Assembly (NCBI RefSeq): GCF_014356525.2
Contig: NC_052507.1
Span: 54,021,657-54,085,656 of the forward strand
Source: Nilaparvata lugens
Taxonomy: Eukaryota; Arthropoda; Insecta; Hemiptera; Delphacidae
Length of the DNA stretch: 64,000 bases
Direction: 5' to 3'
Part shown: piece after piece, positions 47,783-59,756 of the stretch
How the letters are laid out: each line of letters starts with the position of its first letter
How positions within the stretch are numbered: position 1 is the first letter of the stretch
The notes under the pieces: model-generated
What the model saw: the letters and a program-made list of their open reading frames with translations, nothing else
The model's database searches: none
What the model was told of the DNA's origin: nothing
Translations under genes and position numbers: made by a program

Positions 47783-48339
47783 TCAGTTAAAACATACGAT
47801 TTTCCGTTCAAATCTAATGAACGTTCAAATCCAAGAACAATAGACTATTTCGTGCGGCTAATTCCGTCAATTGTCCCAGTGAAATGGGGTTTGGACGCTT
47901 CTGTGCCCTCATGTGATGGTGTTTTACCAGTGTAGACACGAAAATAGTCCGATGGAAATTGCAACAGTTCAGTGCAACATTGCAAATGAGAGTTTATCAA
48001 TGTTGTCCAAAGCTAATTACAAATGAGAATTAATTATTTTTCTCATAATACACCTGACGATTTGACGTCTAATGGTTCGGGGGGGTTAGAGGTGTGATGA
48101 GGGGGAACCTCATCTGTTTCAATTTCCATCGAACTATGATTCACCATAAAGCGGAAGCTACTATTGATACTGTGACAGTAACTATACAACCAACTGTGAA
48201 AAATATTGACTGGTTATATTATATAACTTGGCTATATATAGTTACTGTGGCCCCTGTGTGCAGGGTGCAATGTAATTGATTAAACAATCCCTCATATGTT
48301 ACTGGAGCACAGCATAGTTTTTCTTAAATGAGAGCTTAT

Positions 48340-48641
48340 CCACTACCTCCGTAAAAAAACCTTAGTGCATACGTGTGACGTCAGCACAGGTAGGGCTCCT
48401 ACGCCAATAAAAACACTTTTTGTGTAGTTGAGAAGTTGATATTGTGGTAATTATTCATATTGAATGAAAAAGACTAAGAAATTGATTCCTGATGTTTTTG
48501 AAAATTTCTTAGTCTTTTTCATTCAATAAAAACACTATCTGATATAGATCAGCTGAAATCAACGGATTTTTATTGGTGTAGGAGCCCTACCTGTGCTGCC
48601 ATCACACGAATGCACAACGGCTTTGTTTACGGAGGTGGTGG
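48340..48641. mobile_element. MITE with about 75-bp inverted repeats, carrying a nested insertion
   Basis: Left arm from 48340 (CCACTACCTCCGTAAA, then CAGCACAGGTAGGGCTCCTA) and right arm to 48641 are reverse complements over about 75 bp with few mismatches. No coding sequence. Confidence 0.85.
48418..48523. mobile_element. Small foldback element nested in the MITE
   Basis: A 106-bp insertion bounded by a 13-bp direct repeat, CAATAAAAACACT (48405-48417 and 48524-48536). It contains GAATGAAAAAGACTAAGAAAT and its complement, and over about 60 bp it is the reverse complement of 16838-16898 in block P. Confidence 0.72.
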
Positions 48642-48949
48642 TTTACCACAACATAAATTGAATCAGTATGGTCAATAATTATTATGAATTTCATGGACAA
48701 CTTTCGATAATTTGAAGAAGTTTTTTTTTTGTGTTTTTGGCAAATAATAGTATATTTCGCACCTAGAGCAGAAAATGAGATTTTTCCAGCTCGAAATCGG
48801 TTTTCAAGTCCGAGGCCGTAGGCCGAGGACTAGAAAAGATTGAGAGCTGGAAAAACATTTTTGCCCGTGGTGCGAACGATATTTTTCGCCAAACTACAGG
48901 TATTGCTGACAAAATAAATAAAGAATACAAAATAAAGAATACTCGTTAA

Positions 48950-49072
48950 GCTATCGTACCTATCTCTTGATTTTAGTGGTAGAAGATTTGCAGTCAGGAT
49001 TTCAGATTCTTTTAAAATTTCACTTGGAATACCACAGTCATCTTCAAGCATTTTTGAAAATTCGGAATGCAC
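48950..49072 (-). pseudogene. Possible exon of a repeat-derived protein
   Basis: The - strand reads HSEFSKMLEDDCGIPSEILK, then TANLLPLKSRDR, ending at a possible donor (AG|GTACGA), with a possible acceptor GATTAG just upstream. An LLP.KSR.RY string reminds me of the N-terminus of repetitive, tyrosine-recombinase-like insect proteins. No further exons were found; it could equally be chance. Confidence 0.25.
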
Positions 49073-49457
49073 TAATCAACAATAAATAATTGAATAAAAC
49101 TGGTTGCGAAGCGAATTAGTTTGATTCGAAACTGGAACTGAAATTATGGCGACTTCAGCACTGATGATGAAAGTGGACACTCGCCCGATCTAGCGGATGA
49201 CTTATTAACTACTTCCATGAGCGGCTGGAAAGAGACAACTTTCTGGGCTAGACAGAAAAGAAACCCTTTTCTGACGTCGTCTGCAAACAAGGTCTTTCAG
49301 ATCTACGTAGGGACTGGAAAACAGCTGCTTTCTGTGCAGTGTGGCGAAAAAGGTTTTTTGAAGAAAAACAATGAAATTATTTTCGTTTTATTTTCATGAT
49401 CAATTTATAATGATATATTATGAGTATGGACTATAATGAATGAAGAGGACTGGTTAC

Positions 49458-49611
49458 CGGATTGATGTTGTAGATTAGTGGTGATGTGGCGAGCGGTACA
49501 AGCCCAATACTCGTCCGAGGCGAAGATGAGCGACGCACATCCTGGGAAAGGGTTGCGCAGCAACTGGGTGGCGTACTTTGCGAACGGCTCTGTCTCTGTT
49601 ATGCGCACTGC
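49458..49611 (-). CDS. GMC oxidoreductase, penultimate exon
   Basis: Bounded by acceptor GTTGAACAG (upstream of 49611) and donor CCG|GTAACC (below 49458). The 154 bp encode AVRITETEPFAKYATQLLRN, then PFPGC...FASDEYWACTARHITTNLQHQSG. The PxPGC and SDxYWxCxxR pattern followed by a His just before SGT is typical of insect glucose dehydrogenase-like GMC enzymes. The preceding exons, with the FAD-binding N-terminus and substrate domain, are not in the window, so the next intron is at least 14 kb long and contains the LTR element. Confidence 0.9.
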
Positions 49612-50728
49612 CTGTTCAACACAATGAAACACATTGATCAGTGACGAAATCAGGAGCCAGTATTTGAACACAGTATTTTTCATCAATTTTCTCATTCAAT
49701 AAAATGAAAAAACAACTTGATATTGGTACAACCACTGATCTATTGAAACATTTTGAGAAACTAGCCTTCGTTGTTACACCAATATGACATTCATCCCTAA
49801 TCCATTTTCACTAATCCTCAACTAGTTACCCCCTGGGTTGGAGAACTCACTCATGAATACTGTTGTATTGTAATCTTTGAAACCCGAAACTTTTAATTAT
49901 ACAGATTGGTGAAAATTATTGAAACAGCGTAATATTCCTTTAACAAACATAATTTGACAGTAGGTTTCATTGGGTATCCTATTTGAAATGGAAAATAATT
50001 ACTCTGTCGCTTCAACATCTTCGACCCTCATATGAATCCAAATTAATTTTCTTTAAATGAGAAGGTGGTCATGATTTCAATGCACAGTTCCAAGAGAGAA
50101 TGAATGAAGAAAACCGCACATTGATATCTCAACCCGAATCAGTTTGTAGATGTAAAAGTAATGCATTATGTTGTATATCACCAGCTGAAATCATGTGTCA
50201 GCGTATGAAGGACTGTCTGTGTGCTAGCTCCCAAATAGCCTCAGCTAATGTTATGAATCGATGGAAAATCTGTAGTAATTGCATGTAATGAATTCTTCAG
50301 CCTACGAAATGATAAATAGCAACAATTTTTTTCTTATGCAATTTAAATGCTATTTTTATATCCTGAAAAAGGTCGAAGGAGTGAGTCAATTTTGTTGTCC
50401 AACGAACTCGACCTGTAAAAAGGTTCCTGTAATTGGTGTTCAAAATTTGAAACTGATTGATTAATTCTTTCAAAAGTTATTGTAGATACAAACAGACGGA
50501 CAACGACTTCGGCCTTCAGTAAGTTAAAAGTGAGAACTCGCTAACGCTCCTTCAACTAGTGTGCAACAGTGTAGCTGACTATGTATCGACGTTTAACCAA
50601 AACTTGATAGCTAAACTTCTCATTTGTTTCAGTATCACAAGTAATGGTCAAAATAGGGTGCTTGATGAACTGAAACTTGACGAAATGAGACCCTTCCACC
50701 TCTTGTAAACTGAAAACTCATTGAACAT
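49612..50728. other. GMC intron, part before the LTR element
   Basis: No exon recognised. The last 4 bases (50725-50728, ACAT) are the left target-site copy of the LTR element. Confidence 0.5.
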
Positions 50729-52719
50729 TGTCACGTTATTCTTTATATTTAAATAACGATTAGCCTCCTGCTTGGCATCAGTCGGTAGAGAATGAAATAT
50801 TGATATATAATTATAAAAAATTAGGTCGTGGTTTTTCAATAGAATACAGTCTCAAAAATCTTTATAGGCTCAGGTATGATCTTCCCCTATAACTCTTGTA
50901 ATTCCTTAAAAAAATAAATATATATAAATATGATACTTATACTATAGTGTTGAGGAATTAAAATAAATTGCACACCATAAACAATTTGATACATATATTA
51001 ACAAATAATGCAAAAAAAATAGATCAAGGCAAAAAATATAAAGAGCGATAAAAATATATAATATAAAAATAGAACAGTAATTGAAATCAGTAAAATATCA
51101 CAGGCTAAACATTATATTCGAAATTTATAGCATGAAACGTTAACATGTGCCTTTATGTTAAAATCATATACATCCTTTTGCATGTAGCTGCGATATGAGC
51201 TTGCTAATACTTGTCGACTTGGACAATTCAATTAAAAATATGTTCCTTAAGATCGACTTGATAAATTGGCAACTAATAATCCAAATATATATATTAAATT
51301 CTCTAGTATCTAGTAGATTTCTTTGTATTGAATATATATTTAATCTCAGGGTGCAAGATTCGGCACCTGATGGAATAAGTAGAGCAATTCATCTAGTGAA
51401 TTAGAGCTACAACAAATTATCGCAAATTATTACAAAAATTAATGATCATATGCATATGTTTAATAGCCTAGACTTTATACTTCTTTGATTCAATAGAATT
51501 TTCAGAAATGTACTGATTCATTTACTCCTTTAATAAAATACCTTTAATACTATATTTACTTGCGCAAGTATTTTTTATTAAATTCTTAATTCATAAGAAA
51601 ACCCTTTCGACGAGCTAGCTTTGATTATTAGATAAATTTGAAGCACTAAGGGCGCCCATCACTAATTCAATATTTCTCACTCACGTGTCGAAATCTTCTT
51701 ATAAGCCGCCGATGTCGATCCAACTCCTGGTGGTCCTGGGATATGGTAGCCGGAATCGTCTCTTCCAAGGGGTTACAAAATTATTTGAAATTGAAAATGA
51801 CTTCTGCTTTATAAGAGCATCACAAAGTCTTTTAAGAAATTTAATAATTCAATCTAACTTTAGCTTTTACAAGTTATAGCAAGGTATTACGCTCTAAAAT
51901 ATTTAGGGTCCTCTCATGGTGGCATTTGGCTGGCGAGTCTCGGTTCTCCTTCCTCAATTTTTTCAATTCTTCTTTCCGACTTTCAAATTAACATAAAATT
52001 TGAATATCCTAGTCCTCCGCCATTTAAGGTTCAAATAGATCGTACAAAAATATCAAATTATTACTTAGGTTGTGTGTTTAATAATTTCTTTGCCTTCGGG
52101 CCATCTCTATAACATAGACTATACAATAATTTAACATAAATCCCAACATTTATAGAAATATATATACATATTTTTGAATTGGCATACTATTGCCGCCTAT
52201 TAACTGCCATTGTGCTATTGGTGCATGCAAATTGTTTCAGTATTCATGCGCTTGTTAACCTCCTATTTCCTGAATACACTTAATTATTTTTATTAGGTTT
52301 TTTAAGTATGCTCTCTACATGCTAGTTAATATTCTATATACTAATATTTATTTCATGCTTCCTAATAGTTAGCCACGTGACCATTTGTTCTTTCAAATCG
52401 CATACCGTTTTGCTGCAATAGATCTCTGCCAAGGGGTTTGGTCAGATTCTACGTTGCTCGATTTGGTCGATCGTTAGGTCGCCGATCACTGAATGTATAT
52501 ACCTAACCTCAACCTTCAAAATATTTTATATAATAATATATTTATTAGCAAAAAATTCTTTCAATTCCTTTTTAGGTTATTGTACCGTTTAGCCAGAACA
52601 AGCTGATGCTATCTAATCTTTATTTTTATCTCATTGGCGATATTAGCCAGTTATTTTAATCAGACCTATTCGTACTTCAGCTAGGGATTTTTATCTACCC
52701 AAATTTCAAATACATTACA
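50729..52719 (-). repeat. 3' LTR
   Basis: 1991 bp, AT-rich. It differs from the other LTR by scattered substitutions and one- or two-base indels, which points to a fairly recent insertion. The open stretch at 51195-51404 is part of the LTR and recurs in the other copy; not a gene. Confidence 0.9.
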
Positions 52720-53747
52720 CGCGCCCCTGGATTTGAATTCAAAATATTTGAGAATCACAATGTTTTTAATGAAAATCCACCCTTCAATACATCGATATTT
52801 TCCATACTTTATTTATAAATTATACTCTCAGACTTTTATCACAGTTTGCAGATCTATCTGCTGCACCTCCTTAGGCCTCTATCACATACAATAACAATTC
52901 TCCTCCTCAACACACAAAAAATATCCTAAATATAATCCCCTAGACACATTCCTCCTTGCAACGCTTAGAACATAGTATTTTCAAATTCGCCGCTCGCAGG
53001 GCCGCCAACCTAACAACACACATTTCTTGATTCTCATAATTGATTCTTTTCAGACATTAATTTCGATGTACAAAACTTCTGGGCTTATATTTTATAGTAA
53101 TTCCTAGGTCTTAATATAAGTAATTTTCTATACATCAGGTACAATACTTTTCTTTTTCTTTTGCTAATGGCTCTTTGGTTTTGGGTAACTAGCATTCACT
53201 TTAGGTTTTTTCGGTAACAAACATGGCATAACTAACGGTAATAAATATAAAACATATAAATAAATATACTAACACTGATAAATATAATAAATAACAGTAA
53301 GAAATAACATTTTTGGGTTACAGTACTTCTTTTTATAATCATATGTTGAGCGCTACATTCGATTCAGGTGGCTTTGGCCAGCTGACTGCTTGTTCTACAT
53401 TTATACTGCTTACGTCATAACTGGTTGTCGAAACTCGCAATTAACCTAACTGCTCAATTTTTTCTCTTTAAAGGTAATTTACAAATTTTAAATATTCTAT
53501 CCCCGCTTGTGTCCTTTTTTATTTGATGTAATTAATTTAATTACATAATTAAAAATTATTCTTTTGCTTGTTGCAGGCTTTGGACAGTTGGGAGAAATAA
53601 AAACATCGGATTGTTAACACGAGGTTGCTTCATCAATATTAAATTTATTAAGAAAGGTCAGTAATTGGCTTGATAGTGGTGTTTTCCTTTGATTACTTAT
53701 CATATTTATTTCAAATTTGACGATATAGCATGTAGAAATGTTGTGAT

Positions 53748-56700
53748 TTACTTGCATCTTCTTGCATTCTGTTTGTTGACATGATTTAGGCCGGTTAGGT
53801 TATCTGCTATCCGTTGGTGAGGCTGTCCTAATTGATAATTTATCTTCATGAATATAAAACCCCGGTATTTTGTGTATTCTTTCAAACAATTCCTTACTTC
53901 ATTTATGATAATTCCTTTTAATCCATTCTTTTTCCAATCATCCTGCACTCTTAACTCATCCTTCCTTTCATTTTCGTTTAAAATTCTCGATTTCAGTTCT
54001 TTATAAATTAGTAGGCTCACAACAACAAACATTCTTGTAATATTAAATTCCCAATCATCAATAGTAGATTCATTTAACAACAACAATACAGTATTTTTCA
54101 TCCTATCCACAACACAGTCTTTTATTAATATCACAGCCATCATAACAAACATTAAACACCATATCCAAACATTTATCATCTTTTCAATAGCATAATATCC
54201 AGGTACTTTCACTTTCTTAATATTATTTTTTAATTCTTCCAATCTTATTAGCCACCGTTTATCCTTTATCAAACTCAATACGTAGTCCACTTTATTATTA
54301 TCATCCATGCATGTTTCGGTTTTATCCCATTTATTTGATCCGTTTTTCCGGTCACATTGCTGATTGGCTCTCTTGAAGCGTATGTGCCACGGATGCATGC
54401 CGTCGGCTTCCTCCTGTCCTCCTCGGTGTCGGTCCGGTGTCCTCCTTTGCCCCTTGAAGCGTGCATGCGGCCGGTATGCGCACGGGCGGTTCCTCCGTTT
54501 CTTTCGCTTCTTTCGCCTCTGGGCCTTGCGATGCTGGTACCTCTTCTCCTGAATGCCATCCTCTCCATCCTGATGTCGACCGTCCGGTGTCCTCGGGCGC
54601 TTTCGTCTCCGGGCCTTGTGGTGGGCGCTCCTCCGGTCCTGCATGTTGTCCTCTCGGTCCGGGTCCTTTGTCTGCTGTGGGGTCGAATGATGCGCGGGTG
54701 TGGTGTGCAGGTACATGGTGGCGGTCTCCTCCTGGCGATTGTTTGGGTTCTCCGGCGGTGATTGGTCTTCGGTGGGGAATAGTATGCTTAATATGGGTTG
54801 ATGTTTGCGGGTTGTTTTAATTTCATGGTGGGCGGCGGTTTTTGGTGTTGGTTTCTGTGTTTTTTGTTGGTTTAATCCTGTTGCATGCGCTAATGTATAA
54901 TTTGTGCTTACTTGTTGAGGTGGCGGTTTGTAATTTCTGTTGTAATTATTCTGAGTGTGACCATCATTTGAGTTTAATCGATCACGGCCATCGTAGTAAT
55001 TCCTGCGGTTGCTCTGCTGGGCGTAATGGTTGGTTGTGCGATTTTGAAAATTTTCATTATTCCAGTTACCATTTTGCTTGTGCTCATAGCGGCATTCAAA
55101 TTGAGGGGCAGATCGGTAGCGATCATATGATACCGGTTCATAATTTTGGGTGTTATACTGATTACTTTTTGAGTTATGTTGATTCTGTGTGTATCTTTGG
55201 TCTGAACGGTGGTTTGACATTGCCATCACAGACTGTATGCCATATAAATGATTTATCAGCTGTTTGCAATCAGTAATGGGTTGTGTGGCGAGTGCCATTC
55301 TAACTTGATACGGTAGTTTCTTCAGAATAATACTTGCTAATGCCGATTCGTTAATGGGCTCGCTCAATTGAGAATTTTTGAACTGTAGGGCAGTGACGAA
55401 AGTGGTACATGCACCGTCTAAGTTAGGGTTGAAATTGCATGATATGATGTCCGCTAGCACGTCCAACTGTTTACTTCTGCTCCAATACTGTTCCAGGAAG
55501 ACAGCTACAAACTCATCCAATGATGTAAATTCATGGACTCTACTCCGAAAGAACATCAGGGGTTCGCCAATCAATAAACTAGTCAAACGAAGACGCCACA
55601 TGCTCCAAGAGGTAGGTGCAAGAGTTTGTACTAATTTTATCTGATCAATGAATGGTTGAGGTTGCAAATGGCGATCAGTATTATCAAATTTACCCAGTCC
55701 TTGCAATATACTATGTGAGTTGATGTTATCTGCTTGAATTCCTTGAGGTCTTTGTTGGATATGATTTTCTAATGCTGTTATTTTTTCCTGTGCCATCTGC
55801 CATTGACTATTATGTGTAATTTTATTAGCATTTATTTCTTGATCTAATTGAGTCAGAGTGGATTTTTGAATTAGTAGAGTTCCATTTGAAGCTTTACAGA
55901 ATTCTGTGTTTTGATTGATGCTACCTTGCAGTTGGTTCATTTTTGTGGACATATTAATCTGTTTATTTTGTATTTCTTTAATACTGTTAATATTTTTGCC
56001 AACTGTAGTTGTTAAATTTTGATTGGCAACGGTAATTTGTTTGTTGATTTCTTGATGGCAATTGGCCTGAATGTTATTTGTTAAATCCTGAATGGGTGTA
56101 GTGATTTGTGTGGTTAGGTTATCTATCCTTTCGTTGAGTTCACAGGTAACCGTATCCAACCTTTCCGATAATCCTGCCGTAACTTTATCCTGACTTTCTT
56201 TCTGTAGATTTATCATTGCTTTTAATTCTTCCCTATGATTCTCTACTTTAGTCTCAATAGTATCCAACCGTCGTTCTACTGATTTTATAGCACCTGCTGT
56301 CTCTTTCATGCCTTGTTCCACTGTTTGCTTATTTGCCTCTTTTATTGCCACATTCTCTTTTTTAATCTCCTGCATCATATTATCCATTGTGTTTTGTAAC
56401 ATAATGTTGAACATACTGCTAGTTTGTTCCATTATTACCTTTTTAAATGGATCTAGCTCTGTGACTGAAAATAGACTTTGTTTGCTCAGATGTGACTCGG
56501 CCTCTGGAGATGCGGGTTCTGCAGGCTGCTCCTCGCCCCCTTCAAAGTTGATCTCTGCTATCCGTTGATTCAATGGTGTGTCAGCGGCGTCGATTCGAGT
56601 GGATGATAGAGGTTGCAGACCTTGTGGATCGAAGACTATCGACCCGACACTTCCTGGTTCCCTTTCTCGTGGCGTATTGGCATCTACCATGGTGGGGTTT

Positions 56701-56783
56701 GATGTGCTGGGAGTCGACAAAGTGGGATCTGTGCAACCGCCGTACATATATGAAACTTCAGAGTTTGCGGGAGTGTGATTCAT
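53748..56783 (-). CDS. Gag-like polyprotein of the LTR element
   Basis: An uninterrupted 1012-codon frame from ATG 56783. Residues up to about 110 are acidic and unstructured-looking. About 115-350 are rich in Gln/Asn/Lys/Glu with repeated TTQITTPIQDL-like heptads, probably coiled coil. About 365-530 match a retrotransposon capsid pattern: WSMWRLRLTSLL, then FVAVFLEQYWSRSKQLDVLA, then ILKKLPYQVRMAL. A Gln/Asn/Tyr-rich and then a strongly Arg/Lys-rich segment (about 540-800) may bind RNA; I see no CCHC zinc knuckle. The end is unusual: hydrophobic stretches near residues 871-894 and 917-930, then a charged tail. Capsid role is inferred from family resemblance; the C-terminal part has no match I know. 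Confidence 0.8.
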   Translation of the reverse strand: MNHTPANSEVSYMYGGCTDPTLSTPSTSNPTMVDANTPREREPGSVGSIVFDPQGLQPLSSTRIDAADTPLNQRIAEINFEGGEEQPAEPASPEAESHLSKQSLFSVTELDPFKKVIMEQTSSMFNIMLQNTMDNMMQEIKKENVAIKEANKQTVEQGMKETAGAIKSVERRLDTIETKVENHREELKAMINLQKESQDKVTAGLSERLDTVTCELNERIDNLTTQITTPIQDLTNNIQANCHQEINKQITVANQNLTTTVGKNINSIKEIQNKQINMSTKMNQLQGSINQNTEFCKASNGTLLIQKSTLTQLDQEINANKITHNSQWQMAQEKITALENHIQQRPQGIQADNINSHSILQGLGKFDNTDRHLQPQPFIDQIKLVQTLAPTSWSMWRLRLTSLLIGEPLMFFRSRVHEFTSLDEFVAVFLEQYWSRSKQLDVLADIISCNFNPNLDGACTTFVTALQFKNSQLSEPINESALASIILKKLPYQVRMALATQPITDCKQLINHLYGIQSVMAMSNHRSDQRYTQNQHNSKSNQYNTQNYEPVSYDRYRSAPQFECRYEHKQNGNWNNENFQNRTTNHYAQQSNRRNYYDGRDRLNSNDGHTQNNYNRNYKPPPQQVSTNYTLAHATGLNQQKTQKPTPKTAAHHEIKTTRKHQPILSILFPTEDQSPPENPNNRQEETATMYLHTTPAHHSTPQQTKDPDREDNMQDRRSAHHKARRRKRPRTPDGRHQDGEDGIQEKRYQHRKAQRRKKRKKRRNRPCAYRPHARFKGQRRTPDRHRGGQEEADGMHPWHIRFKRANQQCDRKNGSNKWDKTETCMDDNNKVDYVLSLIKDKRWLIRLEELKNNIKKVKVPGYYAIEKMINVWIWCLMFVMMAVILIKDCVVDRMKNTVLLLLNESTIDDWEFNITRMFVVVSLLIYKELKSRILNENERKDELRVQDDWKKNGLKGIIINEVRNCLKEYTKYRGFIFMKINYQLGQPHQRIADNLTGLNHVNKQNARRCK

Positions 56784-57370
56784 TGTCAAATATGATAAAT
56801 GCTAATTAAAAAAGTGATAAATAATAAGCGAAAATGCTTAAAAAAGAGACACAAACCGGGACTTACAGTGAAACAGTTATGTGCAAAGTGTTTGGATATC
56901 CAAAAAATAAGGTATTTATACTTAAGTTTTTTATAATGCTCTAGCGCCCCCAATATTTAATATTAATTCCTGACTAGTTTACAGACTGTGACTTATTTTC
57001 CAACCGGCTTAAATACATAATATATTCTTGACTAGAAAGTAATAGCAGTTTAGGCTTATAAAATATAATCTCTCTCTATAAAACATATATTTTTTACAAT
57101 AACAATAATATAAAATTTTCTTTAAAACATATAATTTCTCTTTATTTAAAGCTATTGATTCCCCAAAAAGTAATACAAAGTTTACTTCGCCTGTTTTCCT
57201 CAATACTCATATAAGTTATCTATAATTTCATTATCCATCCACGACAAATTTTAATATAACTAGACTTGTCTTTCATTATTATCTTCAATATGGGTATTGA
57301 CTTAATTTCAAATAATTATTTAATGAGCTCAGCTCTCATCATCAGTCCCACGTTGGTACGGCATGTTTTA

Positions 57371-59356
57371 TGTCACGTTATTCTTTATATTTAAATAACG
57401 ATTAGCCTCCTGCTTGGCATCAGTCGGTAGAGCATGAAATATTGATATATAATTATAAAAATTAGGTCGTGGTTTTTCAATAGAATACAGTCTCAAAAAT
57501 CTTTATAGGCCCAGGTATGAGCTTCCCCTATAACTCTTGTAATTCATTAAAAAAATAAATATATATAAATATGATACTTATACTATAGTGTTGAGGAATT
57601 AAAATAAATTGCACACCATAAACAATTTGATACATATATTAACAAATAATGCAAAAAATAGATCAAGGCAAAAAATATAAAGAGCGATAAAAATATATAA
57701 TATAAAAATAGAACAATAATTGAAATCAGTAAAATATCACAGGCTAAACATTATACTCTAGATTTATAGCACGAAACGTTACCATGTGCCTTTATGCTAA
57801 AATCATATACATCCTTTTGCATGTAGCTGCGATATGAGCTTGCTAATACTTGTCGACTTGGACAATTCAATTAAAAATATGTTCCTTAAGATCGACTTGA
57901 TAAATTGGCAACTAATAATCCAAATATATATATTAAATTCTCTAGTATCTAGTAGATTTCTTTGTATTGAATATATATTTTATCTCAGGGTGCAAGATTC
58001 GGCACCTGATGGAATAAGTAGAGCAATTCATCTAGTGAATTAGAGCTACAACAAATTATCGCAAATTATTGCAAAAATTAATGATCATATGCATATGTTT
58101 AATAGCCTAGACTTTATACTTCTTTGATTCAATAGAATTTTCAGAAATGTACTGATTCATTTACTCCTTTAATAAAATACCTTTAATACTATATTTACTT
58201 GCGCAAGTATTTTTTATTAAATTCTTAATTCATAAGAAAACCCTTTCGACGAGCTAGCTTTGATTATTAGATAAATTCGAAGCACTAAGGGCGCCCATCA
58301 CTAATTCAATATTCTCACTCACGTGTCAAAATCTTCTTATAAGCCGCCGATGTCGATCCAACTCCTGGTGGTCCTGGATATGGTAGCCGGAATCGTCTCT
58401 TCCAAGGGGTTACAAAATTATTTGAAATTGAAAATGACTTCTGCTTTATAAGAGCATCACAAAGTCTTTTAAGAAATTTAATAATTCAATCTAACTTTAG
58501 CTTTTACAAGTTATAGCAAGGTATTACACTCTAAAATATTTAGGGTCCTCTCATGGTGGCATTTGGCTGGCGAGTCTCGGTTCTCCTTCCTCAATTTTTT
58601 CAATTCTTCTCTCCGACTTTCAAATTAACATAAAATTTGAATATCCTAGTCCTCCGCCATTTAAGGTTCAAATAGATCGTACAAAAATATCAAATTATTA
58701 CTTAGGTTGTGTGTTTAATAATTTCTTTGCCTTCGGGCCATCTCTATAACATAGACTATACAATAATTTAACATAAATCCCAAACATTTATAGAAATATA
58801 TATACATATTTTTGAATTGGCATACTATTGCCGCCTATTAACTGCCATGTGCTATTGGTGCATGCAAATTGTTTCAGTATTCATGCGCTTGTTAACCTCC
58901 TATTTCCTGAATACACTTAATTATTTTTATTAGGTTTTTTAAGTATGCTCTCTACATGCTAGTTAATATTCTATATACTAATATTTATTTCATGCTTCCT
59001 AATAGTTAGCCACGTGACCATTTGTTCTTTCAAATCGCATACCGTTTTGCTGCAATAGATCTCTGCCAAGGGGTTTGGTCAGATTCTACATTGCTCGATT
59101 CGGTCGATCGTTAGGTCGCCGATCACTGAATGTATATACCTAACCTCAACCTTCAAAATATTTTATATAATAATATATTTATTAGCAAAAAATTCTTTCA
59201 ATTCCTTTTTAGGTTATTGTACCGTTTAGCCAGAACAAGCTGATGCTATCTAATCTTTATTTTTATCTCATTGGCGATATTAGCCAGTTATTTTACTCAG
59301 ACCTATTCGTACTTCAGCTAGGGATTTTTATCTACCCAAATTTCAAATACTTTACA
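57371..59356 (-). repeat. 5' LTR
   Basis: 1986 bp, same ends as the left copy. By orientation of the gag-like ORF it should contain the promoter; I cannot identify a TATA box or initiator with confidence. Confidence 0.9.
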
Positions 59357-59385
59357 ACATCTAGCAGCAGAATATACTGTGGAGG

Positions 59386-59756
59386 CAGTGAGTATAGAAT
59401 GTAACTACATTCTGATTAATTAGAAGTGATACTGAACTAATTCCATTAATATATTAAAGTTTTTTATTTATTGTGATTCATTTAGAGTATAAAATCAACC
59501 TTCAAAATTCAAAATTTTAAATCATCATTTCTGGACCGAAAATCAAGTGACGAAGCAGTGTGTGACTATATAACCTTATCTTTTGGACAACATTAACATT
59601 TTATCAAAATTTTTGGAGAGAAATAGTACAGGCTTAGCCTAGTTTTTCCTCCAATGTCATAATTGTATTATGAGTATAGTATTTTATACAATAAATAAAT
59701 AAATGAATATATCAAATATTAATTACATAGAATGTAATTACATCCTATACTCACTG
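59386..59756. mobile_element. MITE, about 370 bp
   Basis: Ends CAGTGAGTATAGAATGTAAC and its near-complement (to CTATACTCACTG at 59756) form an inverted repeat of about 25 bp. AT-rich interior, no coding capacity. The same terminal motif appears near 37810-37915. Confidence 0.72.

Larger units (their letters stand above)
50729..59356 (-). mobile_element. LTR retroelement with gag-like ORF only, 8.6 kb
   Basis: Two direct repeats of about 1.99 kb enclose 4651 bp. Termini are canonical: on the + strand each copy begins TGTCACG and ends TTACA. ACAT flanks both sides (50725-50728 and 59357-59360), a 4-bp target duplication, so the insertion is complete. The single long frame lies on the - strand, so the right repeat is the 5' LTR. 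A purine-rich string next to the left LTR (CCAGGGGCGCG on the - strand) can serve as polypurine tract. I could not recognise a tRNA primer site. No protease, RT, RNase H or integrase was found, so it needs another element's enzymes. Confidence 0.88.

Noticed and set aside
51195..51404. 69-codon frame repeated almost exactly at 57834-58043
   Set aside because: Both lie within the LTRs; conserved only because the LTRs are duplicates.
54275..55644. Long + strand open frames opposite the gag-like ORF
   Set aside because: Shadow frames of the 1012-codon ORF; the GC-richer Arg codon region leaves the opposite strand open.
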